Notes under the pieces: model-generated
The model's database searches: none
What the model saw: only the letters and a program-made list of their open reading frames with translations
What the model was told of the DNA's origin: nothing
Origin: Sisyra terminalis
Taxonomy: Eukaryota; Arthropoda; Insecta; Neuroptera; Sisyridae
Assembly: GCA_958496175.1 (NCBI GenBank)
Contig: OY292276.1
Span: 17,192,001-17,256,000, forward strand
Length of the DNA: 64,000 bases
Direction: 5' to 3'
Position numbers and translations under genes: made by a program
In this document: positions 11,871-24,495 of the stretch, piece after piece
How positions within the stretch are numbered: the first letter of the stretch is position 1
Layout of the letters: the number at the start of each line of letters is the position of its first letter

Positions 11871-14800
11871 TCTATATATAATAATAATCTATATTATATA
11901 GATATATTATTATATTTTTGAGAAGCTAATTAGAAATGTTTTGTTCATATTATTTTTAAATTTGCATATTTTTTTACCAACCCCTTTGAAGTACCGACAT
12001 ATATAGTAATGCGCGATAATTTAGGATACACTTAAATATAACACACATTTAAGCAGTATGGCACATACATAATATTAGAATTACTTTTGTGGATGTTCCT
12101 ATTTCGAAGAACTAGGTATTCTTGGACAAGATGAATTAATATTTTGAACTTCAAAGTTTAACAAATCTTAGTGTTTAAGTTTTGTATAATGAACTATCCG
12201 TGTTAAAGTATCTCATGTTAAACTATTACTTGTTCTCATGTCTGATAACTAAATCTTTGTTAATGTTATTTTAGATGTTTCGGATCATGAGTTTTAATGT
12301 CTCGAATTTCAGAAGATAATTGTATATGTGATACGCAAAGAAAAATATTTTTCTGATTTCTTAAAATAGATAATATTAGTAATTGTAAAATTTTAACTAT
12401 GAATCCAAACTCATAGGAGTTACCTCTTATAAAGATACAGCTTAAAAAAAGTTTACAGTGGAAAAGCTTTGTTTAAAAAAATAAGGTGAAACATTTAATT
12501 TTTATTTACTTACAGTTTTCATTTCATTTTCAATCGAAAAGAAAAACGTTTTTCTCTTTGAAGCTTTTGGAAATAGGTACCAAAATCAGGGAAGTGTGCA
12601 ATTGTAATTTTATGTGCTTTTTATTTAAAAATCGTTCACAGTAGAATTGATTTTCTTAAAGTCAATTGATGAAAATTTATAAAAGCAGAGGTTTTATTAA
12701 AATGTGTATAACGTTGCAAAAATGTTAATATCGTGTATGTTCTTCTACAAATATAAGTACCTGTTTGTATAGAGGCAGATATATTTGATTCTGAGAAAAA
12801 CACTTAATAATCTTCCGCATCTTGAAAACCTCTTAAAATGTTCGAGAAATTGTAAAAAAAAAACGTGAAGTATTTCTCGATTGTATTCTGAATTTTTGCG
12901 AGGTTAAGATTTTGAACATTTTATGTTCTCTCCATAACTATGTATGTCAAAGCTCAGTTGTTGAACAAATCCCAGTCCATCCACCATAAATTGTAGACCA
13001 ATACAATGTATAAAAAAGGGATGAAGAGAAGAATGCTGGAAAAGAAAGATGAAGCGAGTCAAAATGGAAAGATGTAGTGTTTCGGATGAATGAATGACTA
13101 GATGGACTGAGTTTTGATAGAAACGAGAAGAGGTACCTACCTACCTACCTTCACATGGTGGATGTTCAACTTTCAAGTCACGCTCCTGCTACACAAGCTC
13201 AAACGACAAGCCTGGTTTATCCCCTAACAATCTTTCACTAACTCCGCCTGAAACAAGCCAACATTAGTTCTTACTTCAACGACACACTTAACAAAACTCA
13301 ATGGATCCAATAATTACAATTAATCAGTTCAATCTGAAATCTCCATATTGCCTACTCATATAACTATCCATATTACTACTCTTACAATCCAATCATTCTG
13401 CTTTGTTTTATGAAAATATTTTTAATTACTTCTCCCAAACATATAGGTATACATCTTAAATTTAAGACACACATATACTATAGTTTTAAAGTAAAAAAAA
13501 ATAAACATTTGAGACAACTGATTATTAATTAAGTTAACTCCCTTTTACTTCCATTATCAAAAGTTAGATGAAGTTTAATAGTTATATCTTATAATCATCT
13601 ATATTTCTTGAATTTCATTTCTACAAATCTCAGTTAAGCCTTACTTATGATGTCAAAACAAAGTAAGAGACCAATGGCTTGTAATTTTCGTTTGCTATTT
13701 TATTAAAGCCAAATTTTCCATATGGATAATTGGTCTCTTATCTAAAGCTTTAATAATCCAGAATCGAGTTGTTTTAAACGAATAATTTTCAATTTTGTAA
13801 TCAATATCTTCTTCCGTTTCAATGACTTCTTTTATTATTTAGAACATATGTTTTCGACTTATCAGATCGCTATTTTTACCAATTTATACCTTTCCTGGTA
13901 AAAATAGATTCAAAACAGAAAACAAAAGATTGTACCTATAAATGCAATAGCTTAAAGCCTATATTGATCTAAGTTCAGAGCTTTAATGGATGTTTACTGA
14001 TGATATACTTTATAACTGCACATTTTTTCATCAACTACACTCTTCTGTATACACATTAGTACAAAAAGGAGGGAGAGCTTTCATCATCTTAAAGATAAAA
14101 AAGCTTTGTTTCAATTAGTTATAGCATTTACATCTTTTGTAATATCAAAAATCAAAACTTCTGATTCATCAAAAGTTACAAGGTAGCAAGAATTGTTACT
14201 TGATATTCATTGTTTTCTATGTGTAATGAAAGCTCATCCATTCTTTGTTTTTTAGGAAAGTTTGCGAAAAAATAAACAATCGGATAAACTAAATAATTAT
14301 CATGCTTGCATTTTATGTTTGTTAATAAATTCTTAATACCGTAACATACTTTCACCCATAGTTTTAAAATATCTTTATCAGGAAAAAAAATCTTAACTGA
14401 AAAAAATTTGTTAAAACCTGAAAAAAATGCTGTTTTTAATGTTCTTTATACGTCTAGAACGTTGAAAAAAGTTATTTATAAAAATTGGTTATATAAAAAG
14501 CTTTGATGAGAAATTGCCATTTTATCACCACAATGTAAAATTATTATGTTTTCTTTTAGGATCAAAATTCAGATTTTTGATTTGGTATTCTTGACTTTCC
14601 AGTGCTTAATTATACTTGCATAATTACAACCACTGTTATAACTAAATTAATTTTGTAGCTATTACTAGTATTTCATCATCAATAAGTTACTGTGGACTAC
14701 AAAAGTGCATACAAGCGACTGTGCAACAATATGCCCAGAATTTAAAGTTTAATTAACAATTTACTTAAACTCAGAAATAAGTTATTTTTATATCATATAA

Positions 14801-14987
14801 ATTTATATTTGGAGCAAATATTTTTAATATGGTTGTTTTCAATTGATTCAGCTAATCCAACAATATTATTTGACGACAAATTATTGATCTAAATGAACTT
14901 TAGCTGGTTTTAGTTGCAATTTTCGATAGGATAGAAGCTAGTTAGGTTATTAAGGGTAAACGTAAGCACATCTTTGTAAATCTCTTA

Positions 14988-15330
14988 ACCCCAGCAACTT
15001 AGAGAAATAGGCCCCCAATTTTTTTTTGTTTCAAAAGTCGAAATTATTGAGATATCTGGGGAGATATTACCTAAAATATTTCCAATCTTTATGTGGATAT
15101 CAATTCTGATGAAGAACAAACTGGAGAAACTACTTAATCGCAGGAGAAATCCTTTCTTGAAGGAAGCTAAGGAAAAATCAATTTTTAAGTTTCTAGAAAA
15201 CCCTGAAGAAAAACTTAAAAATTTAAAGACACTTATAGCTCGATTTTCAATATTTGAGGCATCAAATAAAAGAATCAAAAACATTGCTCTGTTATTTGGT
15301 GTTCTAAAAATTATAAATTCATCTCAATAG
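14988..15330 (+). other. Unexplained open frame of about 113 codons inside intron
   Basis: An uninterrupted + frame opens just after a splice-acceptor-like CCCCAG and runs to a TAG at 15330. It is rich in Lys, Glu, Ile and Phe, for example NPFLKEAKEKSIFKFLENPE. The first in-frame Met is at 15091. The opposite strand is also open for 99 codons (14985-15284), which weakens the coding case. I recognise no domain. It could be a fragment of an unknown mobile element or a chance open frame. Confidence 0.25.
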
Positions 15331-16916
15331 ACCCTCTACCATTCAGTGAATTTTATGTTTGTTTTTTAAATCCATTTAAATCCATTTTTAAATTTTAGGT
15401 GAAATCAAAACTAGTGAATTAAGTATCTATAACTATTATTTCGATTTTTTCTCAAAGCTTTCGTTATTTTGTTTAAGTAATGTGTAATTCTAGTTATTTA
15501 TTTTTGGCTTTGATAGTGATTTCGATTTTGATTATTTTATCCAAAATAATTAAATTATTTTTTCATTTTCTATATTGTCTTTTTCAAAAATTCGAAAATC
15601 TTCTAAAAACTAAGTTTTTGGAAATCAGGAATTCAAAAACTAGTTTTTCAAAATGTCAGTTTTTCTTCATGCTTCCTTGGCTAGAGTCAAGAAAACTACT
15701 AAAAAGTTCTTCCATTTAAAATACTATCCTGGTCGTTTATATACATAATTAATAGATACAGTAGTTACAGTGGCGGTACCAAGTTAAAAAATCGGTAATG
15801 TAAATTCGATTTTGTAGAAAAATGAACTTAGATTGTAGACAGTATTGTTAAAAAAAATTCTCATTTTTTGTCTGCTTCTTAATATTATAGTTCCCCTTAT
15901 CTTACTTGTATAACCTGTTCAAAAAACTTATTATTAAATACTAAGTAACTACCCCGAAATAATGAAACTGCACTTTTAATGACAAAAAATGCACGCTAAA
16001 TGACAATGATAAGCTTATTTTTTACAATTTTCATTAATTTTTTCATCTTTATAATTTGGTTTAGATTTTAATTTTAATTCATACTCCAATCACTAGCATG
16101 TGAAATTATTTGCACTTAGCTGAAATACTCGTACCTGCATTTAAATGACCAAATTATTCAGTCATTATCATTCTGGAGTGTAATGGAAAAATAATTAATT
16201 AGAAAAGTTTCAACTCTATTAGTTACACTATGTTCGTTAAAAATTTTAGTTTAAGTTAATTTTAAAATGATTACAAAATGTCTTTGAATTTTGTTAGTCA
16301 AGACTGTCTTTGTGTCCTTAAAATTAAAAAGCTCGTACAATTTCTCCCTATTCTTTTAATTACCTTTACTTTATATACTTTAAAATTATTTTTTATCAAA
16401 CTTATATCAAGATTCAAAATATATCTCAGATACAGAAATATTGCGATCAAAGCTCAAATTTGTCTTTTGACGCTTTATTCATCAATTATTCACTAAATAT
16501 ATAATTAAAGCTTTAATACAGTATGTGCTCTGATACAATTCTTAATTCACCAATTAGTGCCATCTTCAATTCATGGAAGACGTTAGTCACTTCAACTGAT
16601 ATTTGTTTCTTTCAAGAAATTAGCTGTACATCCCTTTATTACACACAATACTAAGCCAATATTAAATATGTACCTACAGAATCGTAATTTGGTTAACATT
16701 TAATACCTTAGCGATATTACTATAGAAAGCCAATTTCACAAACGATATTTCCATTTGAATGTGCTTAATGACTCAGGTAATTCCAAAACTATTATTTACT
16801 TGAAAATAGGGTTCGTGCGATAACATGAAAGCCTAAGCTATAATTGCCTTATAACAATATCTGCCTATTAATATTTATATCAATTGTAAATCATGCATTT
16901 GTCTGTCTATTTTCAG

Positions 16917-17021
16917 GTATCTCTAATGTCACGTATAATCCCATCACCAGACTGGTTCATCGGGATCGACAGTTTTGATCTCTGCGTCAATGGGAACTGG
17001 CTTGATAGTATCACAATTGAG
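16917..17021 (+). CDS. mspo: M-spondin exon: Spondin_N central segment
   Basis: Exactly 35 codons in phase 0 between a TTTTCAG acceptor and a GAG/gtaatt donor. It encodes VSLMSRIIPSPDWFIGIDSF followed by DLC and NWLDSITIE. PSPDW..G.DS.DLC is the signature of the Spondin_N domain; the acidic residues around it lie in the region that binds calcium in solved spondin structures. The preceding exon ends in phase 0, so the join is clean. The single Cys in DLC is conserved in the family. Confidence 0.93.
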
Positions 17022-17904
17022 GTAATTCATCGCTCTAAAATTTTATCATAAAATATTTACTCGCATATCAATGTAATTCAATATAAAATTATATAATATT
17101 CACAAGCATTTACATTTTCTCGTCTAAAGTAATTAGCGATTCAATTGTTTTATAAATTTATTAAAAGTGGAATAAATTTTAGAATTAGATTATAAAACGG
17201 AATGAATCTGTTTGCGTTCATAAGAATAATTCCCCGTTGCCTTATCTTTGTTAAAAAAAAGGTGTAAAATGAAAACCTACTTTTCTTTAAAAACTTTTCT
17301 GTTTTATCGTAAATTTAATAATATATTCAATCTGCATATAAATAACAATTTGCCATTTTTATTTAAATTTCCTTTGAAAAACGGTATTTTCTTTAGTCAC
17401 CATTTTTTTTCCATCAGAGAAAAATGTAAATGTTCGCAGTTATATAAATTGCAATTCACTATGTTTTCACTAAAATTTAAAATTGATACTCATAAAATTC
17501 TTATTTCACATAATATAATTGAAAATATCGTGAGGAAAAATAAATTAAAATGATTAAAATAACACTCAACACAACGCGACAGAAAAGTGTTTTTATTATT
17601 TAGAGTAAACAATATGAAAATTTTATAGCATTTTGTGAGATGTATATATTTCATTAATTTTTTTCCTGAAGTAATTGAACGTTTCGTTTCTTATGCTATA
17701 AAATAACAAATAGATATTTTAATATTTTTTAAAAGAATTTTATACTTTTTACAAAATCTAAAGGGTAAACTTTCCATAGTTGGTAATAAATAAATTTTTG
17801 AGAACGTAAGTTGTATTTTAATTACTTTTAATTGGTTGTTGAAGTTTAACAAGCTTTTATTGTTTATACTTTTATACTATTTAGAAAATCGCCTAATAAA
17901 AATT

Positions 17905-18295
17905 TAGAAGGACCTACTGGAGGCTGAGTGCTCTAGGTCAGCGGTTCCTAACCTTTTTCAGCCGCGGACCCCCAAAGAAATCAAGCATAATGTCAAGGAC
18001 CCCTGAGTGAAAAAAAGTGCAATTTTCGGACAATATTATATTTTAGTATTCCTTCATTAAATTGAAAAACAAACTTTTTCAATTGGGACCGCGGACCCCC
18101 AAGCATAAGCTCTCAGACCCCCAGGGGTCCGCGGACCACAGGTTAGGAAACAATAGTCTAGGTCACCGCTCCAATACTGGTAGGTTTTGGGTTCGATCCT
18201 CGCTTCGAGGAAATTTTCGATTTTACTCGATTTCGGATTTTTATTACCCCTTGAGTCGTTAAAGACCTTAGTAGTTATAAAGTGACGGTAAATAA
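17905..18295 (+). mobile_element. tRNA-derived SINE, copy 1 (interrupted by a MITE)
   Basis: With the MITE at 17941-18157 set aside, the remainder has a tRNA-like head: an A-box-like GGCTGAGTGCTCTAGG near 17922 and a B-box-like GGGTTCGATCC at 18189-18199. The tail contains GAGTCGTTAAAGACCTTAGT and ATAAAGTGACGGTAAATAAT. The same tail and head recur in inverted copies at 33122-33258 and 48888-49037. The A-box resembles tRNA-Ser/Leu (GGCCGAGTGGT). The family definition comes only from these three copies. Confidence 0.7.
17941..18157. mobile_element. hAT-type MITE with 8 bp target duplication
   Basis: The ends are inverted repeats: the left end reads (CA)GCGGTTCCTAACCTTTTT and the right end ACCACAGGTTAGGAAACAA. 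Subterminal GCGGACCCCC on the left faces GGGGTCCGCGGACC on the right. CTAGGTCA is present at 17933-17940 and again at 18158-18165, an 8 bp duplication as expected for hAT. Removing the element and one duplicate restores the SINE head. No transposase is present at about 217 bp. Confidence 0.85.
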
Positions 18296-18493
18296 TTTTC
18301 AAACTTAAAACTTTTTTACTTTTACATTTTATGATTTGTAAATTCTTCCTCTTTGGCCAGCATCTTGTCCAACGTTTGTAGTAGCTGCTATGGTGGGTGT
18401 TGGTTTTGCACCGAATTTTCTTCAAGCCTTAAATGATTCGTCAGATCATATTTTTCCAGGTTCTTCTATTCTGGGCTTTCCATGCCGCTGTGG

Positions 18494-19900
18494 TTAGAGT
18501 TTATTTTTTAGTTTGCATATTAAATCTTTCCATCTCTTAGTTCTTTCGAGCTTCCAAGCAAATCTTTTCATGCTTTTATGCTGGAAAATGTACCCGAATA
18601 ACTCCAAAATTTCCTTGTAGGTCAACAATGAGAAACATTGAAGTGGCTGCATTTTATTTAAAATTGAAATTTTTGGACTCTTCACCGTCCATAGGATTCT
18701 AATCATTTTGCACCATACCGGTCACTAGCTCAGATTATCCTTGTTTCCGAGGCGTATGAGAAAACAGGAAAGGCCAAGACTTTAGCCATGTTTATAATTC
18801 TCATAATATTGTAATCTTTTAATTTGCCATCGGATTTCGAATTTACAGGAGCCGAAGCTTTGAATCATCAAACCCAGATAGATGAACCTATCGATCATCT
18901 TAAAGTAATTAATTTTGTCTGGTTGTAATTATTTATCGTTGTTTTGGTCGAACAAGTATGATACTTATCATATTTGCATTAATTTTAAGTTCATATTCAC
19001 AATAGAGTGCCTCTTGTTTCCTTATTATTAATAACACTTCGTCGTGTTGTTTGTAGTATTCGACCGAAATGAGTTATTATGACCGAAACCGAAACCGAAT
19101 TTTGGTATCAATCTCAGTTTCCGTAGAAACCGAAACTTCCAGACAAGGTCATGTTTTCGTAAAAAAAAAAAATAATCATTATTAGTCAGTCTTTACTTTT
19201 AAATCCTACAGGAATATATTATTCATTTGGTCTTCACACTTAAGACTCTATTTGAGCTTATCATTAACATAACATACTATTATCACTTCTTATTTGTATT
19301 TATGCTGAAATAAGCGGTTGATTTGAATGAAATGCGCCTAATATTTTTTAATGTCAATTGTAAATAATATAAAATAAAAAAAGATTAATAACAAAATTAT
19401 TTTTTACCTAATATGTTTTGGTTCACAAAACAGAAAGTACTCTTTCTTTTATCTTAAAACAAAAATTTTTATCTTAAAACAAAATAATTTCTTCTAAACT
19501 TTGGTCAGTTTTCTCTCGAATTAAAAAAAAAATATTAAAAATAATTTTAATGAACTGAATATTATCAATATTCATACTTGAAGAATCTAATATTATAAGT
19601 GAGAAACAATAATTTATAAACATTTTCATCTCACGAATTGAGTTTCGGTTTCGGGCGTAGTTTCGGCTTAACGACAACCGAAACTCGTTTTTTGGCAAAA
19701 CTAGGCTGAAACCAAATCCAAAAATAGTTGTTTGTTATAACGATGGTGTCATCGTTAAAGTATAAATTAGAAAATTCTTCCAGAATGCATCGCATTATCA
19801 GCACATTGTAGGTGTTAAAGAAAAACGGCGATAATACACATTCTTGGCGAACTTCTTTTCTTATGGTACATATCTCTGAGAGTATGTATACTATCAATGT
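18494..19900 (-). pseudogene. LINE reverse transcriptase remnant, interrupted
   Basis: Minus-strand translation from 19897 gives VRQECVLSPFFFNTYN and then FNDDTIVI, the RT palm motif that is normally (Y/F)ADDT, here with Asn for Ala. After the 672 bp insertion at 19055-19726 the frame resumes (shifted by one base) as LLIIRKQEALYCEYELKINA, then IYLGLMIQSFGSCKFEIRW near 18870, and the tail LLTYKEILELFGYIFQHKSM near 18600. The order matches the palm-thumb-tail of RTE/CR1-like endonuclease-RT LINEs. Stops and frameshifts make it dead. Confidence 0.75.
19055..19726. mobile_element. Unclassified 672 bp insertion in the LINE, GAAACCGAAACC-rich ends
   Basis: GTTGTTTGT occurs at 19046-19054 and at 19727-19735, a 9 bp direct repeat flanking the segment. 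The LINE coding sequence is continuous across the point apart from one base. Near both ends are inverted GAAACCGAAACC-type motifs (about 19080-19130 and about 19640-19690). The exact termini do not pair well, so the class is open; an 8 bp hAT or 9 bp Mutator-like duplication is compatible. The core is AT-rich with no transposase. Confidence 0.65.
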
Positions 19901-20754
19901 CTACGACTACTTTAGTTGTCTTGTAGAAATTTCTGGTCAGAGTAATAACATATAATGGCAACTCGAACTCTTGTGCATTCCAATTTGTGAAATAATTTAT
20001 AATTGTTCAAATTTAGAATCATCATAGTAGTCAAAGATAGATAATACTTAAAATAATTTTTTTATATCGAAGGTATAATCCTTGAATGATCATTTCTAGA
20101 AAATAATTCTCCCGTTTTTGTTTTAATTATTGGGAATAATCGCAGCTTGTTTTGAACATCTTTCATTCGTCGTAGTTAAAAAAAATAATGATCTACTATC
20201 CTTGTACTCTTGTACATGTTCAATTTAAATTGTTCCTTCACTATTATGATTAATATCAATTTTTTTTCTTTACTATTAATTATTTTCTTGTCAAAATTTA
20301 TTGCAAAAAAGTTAAATATCATCGCCTTTTACGAACGATAGTGGTTTTTGAATCTTAAAAAAAGCTCATTCGGGGAAATCGTTTTAAAGAAACTATTCAG
20401 GGAATCAGATTCAAGAAAATAATGGAAAAAGTACCATAACTTTTTATATTCAACCAGCGAATATTTTAAACTACTTATTTATAAAATCAACTTCTTATAG
20501 TTTCATGATTTAAGCTATACTTCTGTTATTTTATAGTGAAAAAGCTCTTTTTGGAAAAATAAGTTGGTCTTGATTTTTTATTAGTTGAAATTTAAATTTA
20601 TTTAGAAAAAATTAGGGGTAAATATTTGTTTTAATTGAAATAATTATTAACTGGGTGAATTAAATCATAGTAGAACACATTAGTAATCCTTCTCTTAGAC
20701 TTTATATCCAGAGTATTATTTAATCATATAAAATTTCATTTTTCTATTGGTGGT

Positions 20755-21072
20755 TTGTTCGATAAAAATTTATGGTTAGTGAGGGAAATTAAATTAAAAT
20801 TTATTTTAATAGAGTCATATCAATTTATTGAGAGAATCAATTTCAAAAAGATCACGTTTCAAAAGTACTCTTATAAAATTTCATTTTATGAAAAATTATT
20901 TTTGACAAAATACTTTGAAGAACTCTTATCGATGCTCTCGTATTTTTCAATTATCGAAATTCTTTCAAAATTAAATTGGCTGCCATTTACTGATACACCC
21001 AAATATCAAATAAAGGAAAGATTTGATCATTTTAAGAGAGCATTCAGAGAAGCCTATATAGTTAAAATATAA
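20755..21072 (+). other. Unexplained 105-codon open frame inside intron
   Basis: The frame has no upstream ATG; the first codon at 20755 is TTG. It is rich in Phe, Lys, Ile and Leu. The C-terminal third (WLPFTDTPKYQIKERFDHFK) faintly recalls the IKERF..F segment of Exo70-type exocyst subunits, but the rest does not obviously follow that family, so I do not name it. A chance open frame in AT-rich DNA or a decayed retrocopy are both possible. Confidence 0.25.
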
Positions 21073-22181
21073 GAAGCTATAAAAAGATTACTGATTTCGT
21101 TTATTAATATTGAATATCAGTGTAGGACATAGAATAATAAAACGTTTTATAATTCTTTAAAATTTTATTGAATCTATCACATTACATTAAATATTTTCAA
21201 AAGCAAATAAGCCGTATCAAATTGATATAACGTTTATTTTATAACCAGTAAAATGATTATTGTTTGGCTCGTTTGAAAAAGGGTGGATTTTATATTATAA
21301 ACACGAGACAATTTGGAGTCGTTTAGAACCGTTTACTGCCCTCCAAACCTATTTGTTTTCAACTGTTTATGTAAGTAAAGGTTTATACAAAGCTTAATTT
21401 ATTCTAACTATGGAAAATGATTCGGTCACCTTTAGCTTTTAAACAACCTACTTGAAATGGATGACTGAAATCAAATACACATTGGTTCATTGAGCACTAG
21501 CAGCTTTGAAAGCTTTATTTACAACAAAGATCTTTTAACAAAAATAAATACACACGCACATTGTACGTATGTGTATAGTCGTTTTTATTCTATATTATTA
21601 AAGTTTAACGAAGCATTTGTGTGCTTTATGTAACAAGGGAAAAATGTCCTCTTTCAACTTTGAATAAAGTTCTTTTTTGCTGGAAATCACATAGAGGTAT
21701 GCGCTATATAAAAAGCTTGACCGTAATTAAACTAAAATTTGCATAAAATAATTCACGTTGATTTGAACAAAGAATAAAGGAGACAAATAATTTTTATTAA
21801 AAGCGCTGATGATAATTTGAGAGGTCATTTTGAGAGAATTTATTAAATATGTACCCTCATAAATGACAGCGTTTCGTGCAAATATGCATGGAATCTAAAT
21901 AATTTGAACAAGACGTCGTGATTATGAATCGTTCATTACCCACGACGGTATAGCGAAGCAAATAAATTCTCGTAGATAAAATTTTTTATTAAGAATATAT
22001 TTTTATTTACTGTCATACTTAAAACTTGTCGATTTGAAATCAATAAAAAACTCATTTGCTTTCAATTTAAAATTGAATTTCAATAAAGTTTATAAAAAGA
22101 TTATCGTGTAATTTATTTGTTATTATAAAAAATAAAATAAAGCTCCTTATTGAACGATTTAACCTCTGGATTTCTTTTTAG

Positions 22182-22361
22182 GTCGATCCAATAGACGCAG
22201 GCACCGATAACGGGTTCACATTTACTGCACCGAACTGGCCTACAGAGCCCCAGGGTGTGGCATACAGGATAACATCTCGTTATCCTGCTCATCCTGCCGG
22301 CTCATTCTATTACCCCAACAAGGTTCGACTACCACCCATTGGAACCTTCCAGTTTCTAAAG
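22182..22361 (+). CDS. mspo: M-spondin exon: Spondin_N C-terminal segment
   Basis: Exactly 60 codons, phase 0 at both ends, between a TTTTTAG acceptor and an AAG/gtaatg donor. It encodes VDPIDAGTDNGFTFTAPNWP, then TEPQG, ITSRYP.HPAGSFYYP and LPPIGTFQFLK. DAGTD.G.TF..PN.PT.P and SFYYP with a following LPPI are hallmarks of the end of Spondin_N. Base composition is visibly less AT-rich than the surrounding intron, as for the other exons. Confidence 0.94.
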
Positions 22362-23739
22362 GTAATGCAAATCACATTCATATGATAATTCAAATTAACC
22401 CGCCAAGATAAAGTTTCTCATGTACACAAAGTATTAATCTGGTTAAAAAGTAGCGCACTTTTACAACAACAAAAAAAATGCAACATAAATATTTGAATAT
22501 GTAACTACGTTTTAAAGTTTTAAAAACATTTATCTTCTTGTGTGTATAAATTTAAATAAATCTCCGTACAAAAGAAATTTATAACTTTATTACGAATATA
22601 TCATTAAATCTCAAATGAATTAACCTAATGCATAAAATATTTTTAGTTTGTTAAAGTTTCAGTTAATTATCCTTCTTTTTCTGTTTGACTTTTTCCTGAC
22701 GATTACTGGAAATACCGGTAGACATTGTCGAATTCGAAAATGTACAAATTTATTCAAATGGCATCATTGGTGATTAATTTAAATGTAAACCTTGCTGGCG
22801 ACACCAACCCTTCGCAATTTTCATTTGATATGGTTAATAATATTTAGTCGATTTCAAATGCACAGAGAAACGAATGCAGAGAAATTGCCGGATACGTAAA
22901 ACAATATAATCTATTTAAGTGTTATTCAGCATGAGTAGGGAAATGGTGAACTGAATGGTTTGACGATGATCACAAACCTTGTTTCCTTTACATCGTTCAG
23001 TTACAATAACATAATTAACGACTTTTCGATTATGAGGGGTGGAATAGTACTGTGTATTGGAAAGCCATAGACTATTTCAATGTCCACATTCACCACGGTC
23101 GTCACCCATAGCGACATGTAGTCGAGTTAGGATTTAATGTCCCACCGATAATTGCAATAAATTATTTGGAATTATATGTGTCATGGTGAGATATAAGTTA
23201 CACATATAATTGTTAATGGTGAAGCGGAGATATCTCCTCTTTCGCCTCCTTTAACAAAATAACCATCCGTTCAGGAAACATATTCACCGATGCAATTATT
23301 GTCCAGAACTATCACTGTTTCCCTATGCCAACGTTAGTCATTTACCTTCATAACATATTTCTCTATCATCCTTGCAACATAAAATCATTATTTTCTTTCT
23401 TTCTAACTAACGCCTACACTTTCATCTACGTGGCAAACGGTAAATTGATATTTTTTTCAGAAAAAACAACTTAACACTAAAAGTGGAAATAACAATGCCT
23501 CCCATTTATCGCTCTATCACTAAAATGATAAACTATCAGTGTTAATATTCCAAAAAGAAAAATATTAATTTTCTATAAACAATTTTTCCAGAAAGGCAAC
23601 TTTAAATATAATGATTACTATACAAATTGATTCAAAATTTTGTGCACATATTTTCAGAGTAAATTTTTCTTGAGACCAGAGAGTAGAGAATGACTTAATT
23701 TTGGTCAAAGTGAAACCCAGAAGTTTCTTAATTTTACCT

Positions 23740-24030
23740 TTTTAACAAAAATATCTAGACCAATCTTTTGTCCTTCCACTTCTATGAGTTTGATGGTATC
23801 ATCTACCAAGTCTTCCTGTCCTATACCAGATGTGCTACTTAAGGTAATGAGTACCTAATCAACTCTTTCTACGGGTAGATCACTTTGTGGGAATTCTTCT
23901 TCTACTATGTTTGCCTTCCACTTTCTTTTCAACTATAAGTAGTTCTATTTCTCCAATTCTCCTAGCTATAAGACCGAAGTACTGCAAGGATGCTTTGTTT
24001 ATTCTACTCATAAAATTGGTATATAATTGT
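23740..24030 (-). pseudogene. LINE 3' coding remnant (RT C-terminal tail), copy 1
   Basis: On the minus strand the segment reads MSRINKASLQYFGLIARR and then LLIVEKKVEGKHSRRRIPTK, close to the LINE tail pattern (I.. R.L.YFGH..R, then EGK.EGKRSRGR). The same sequence recurs at 34870-35170, confirming a repeat family. It may be the same LINE family as the remnant at 18.5-19.9 kb, whose tail has the equivalent FGYIF motif. No poly(A) or target duplication was seen. Confidence 0.7.
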
Positions 24031-24224
24031 AATTCTTCTAAACTAATATAGCCAGCGATAAAAGAAAACAAAGTTCTTGAGCTTAATTGAGAAACGATGT
24101 TACCCATAATGAAAATATAAACCTTATACTCTAAGTCAAAATACTTTTAAATTGATAATGAACAAAGCTGTCCAAAAGTAAGTTGGTATTTGTAGTAATA
24201 TTTGCAAAAATTCTCGGTACTCTT

Positions 24225-24495
24225 CTCTTACTTTAACGAAGCACAACTCGCACCCATTTGGGCAAATTTATCCAATTTTAGTAGTTAATTATTAGTAGCT
24301 TTGGCTTCATCTAAACCTTCGACTATTGTTTGGCCCAAACCAAAGGTAGACCATTGATATCTTTTGGCTGAAATCAAAGCTTTATCGATCTTGCACATTT
24401 CTGAATAGTTTTTCCGAAAATTTAATTCTATTAAATTTGCACAATGGCTATAAGGATCAAATCTTTTAGCACTTTTTTGCTTTGAAGAAATGAAA
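24225..24495 (-). other. Coding-like patch of unknown identity
   Basis: Minus-strand translation from about 24495 is open for about 75 codons and reads like ordinary protein: SKQKSAKRFDPYSHCANLIE, then DKALISAKRYQWSTFGLGQT and IVEGLDEAKATNN. After one stop it continues KLDKFAQMGASCASLK. The composition is less AT-driven than nearby frames. I do not recognise the family. It lies directly upstream, on the same strand, of the LINE tail at 23740-24030, so it may be mobile-element sequence or a decayed retrocopy of a host gene. Confidence 0.3.

Larger units (their letters stand above)
17022..22181 (+). other. M-spondin intron (5.2 kb)
   Basis: Phase 0 intron with a gtaatt donor and a TTTTTAG acceptor. 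It holds a SINE split by a hAT-type MITE (17.9-18.3 kb), a minus-strand LINE split by another insertion (18.5-19.9 kb) and an unexplained open frame at 20.76-21.07 kb. 17.02-17.9 kb and 21.1-22.18 kb show only AT-rich sequence. Confidence 0.8.
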
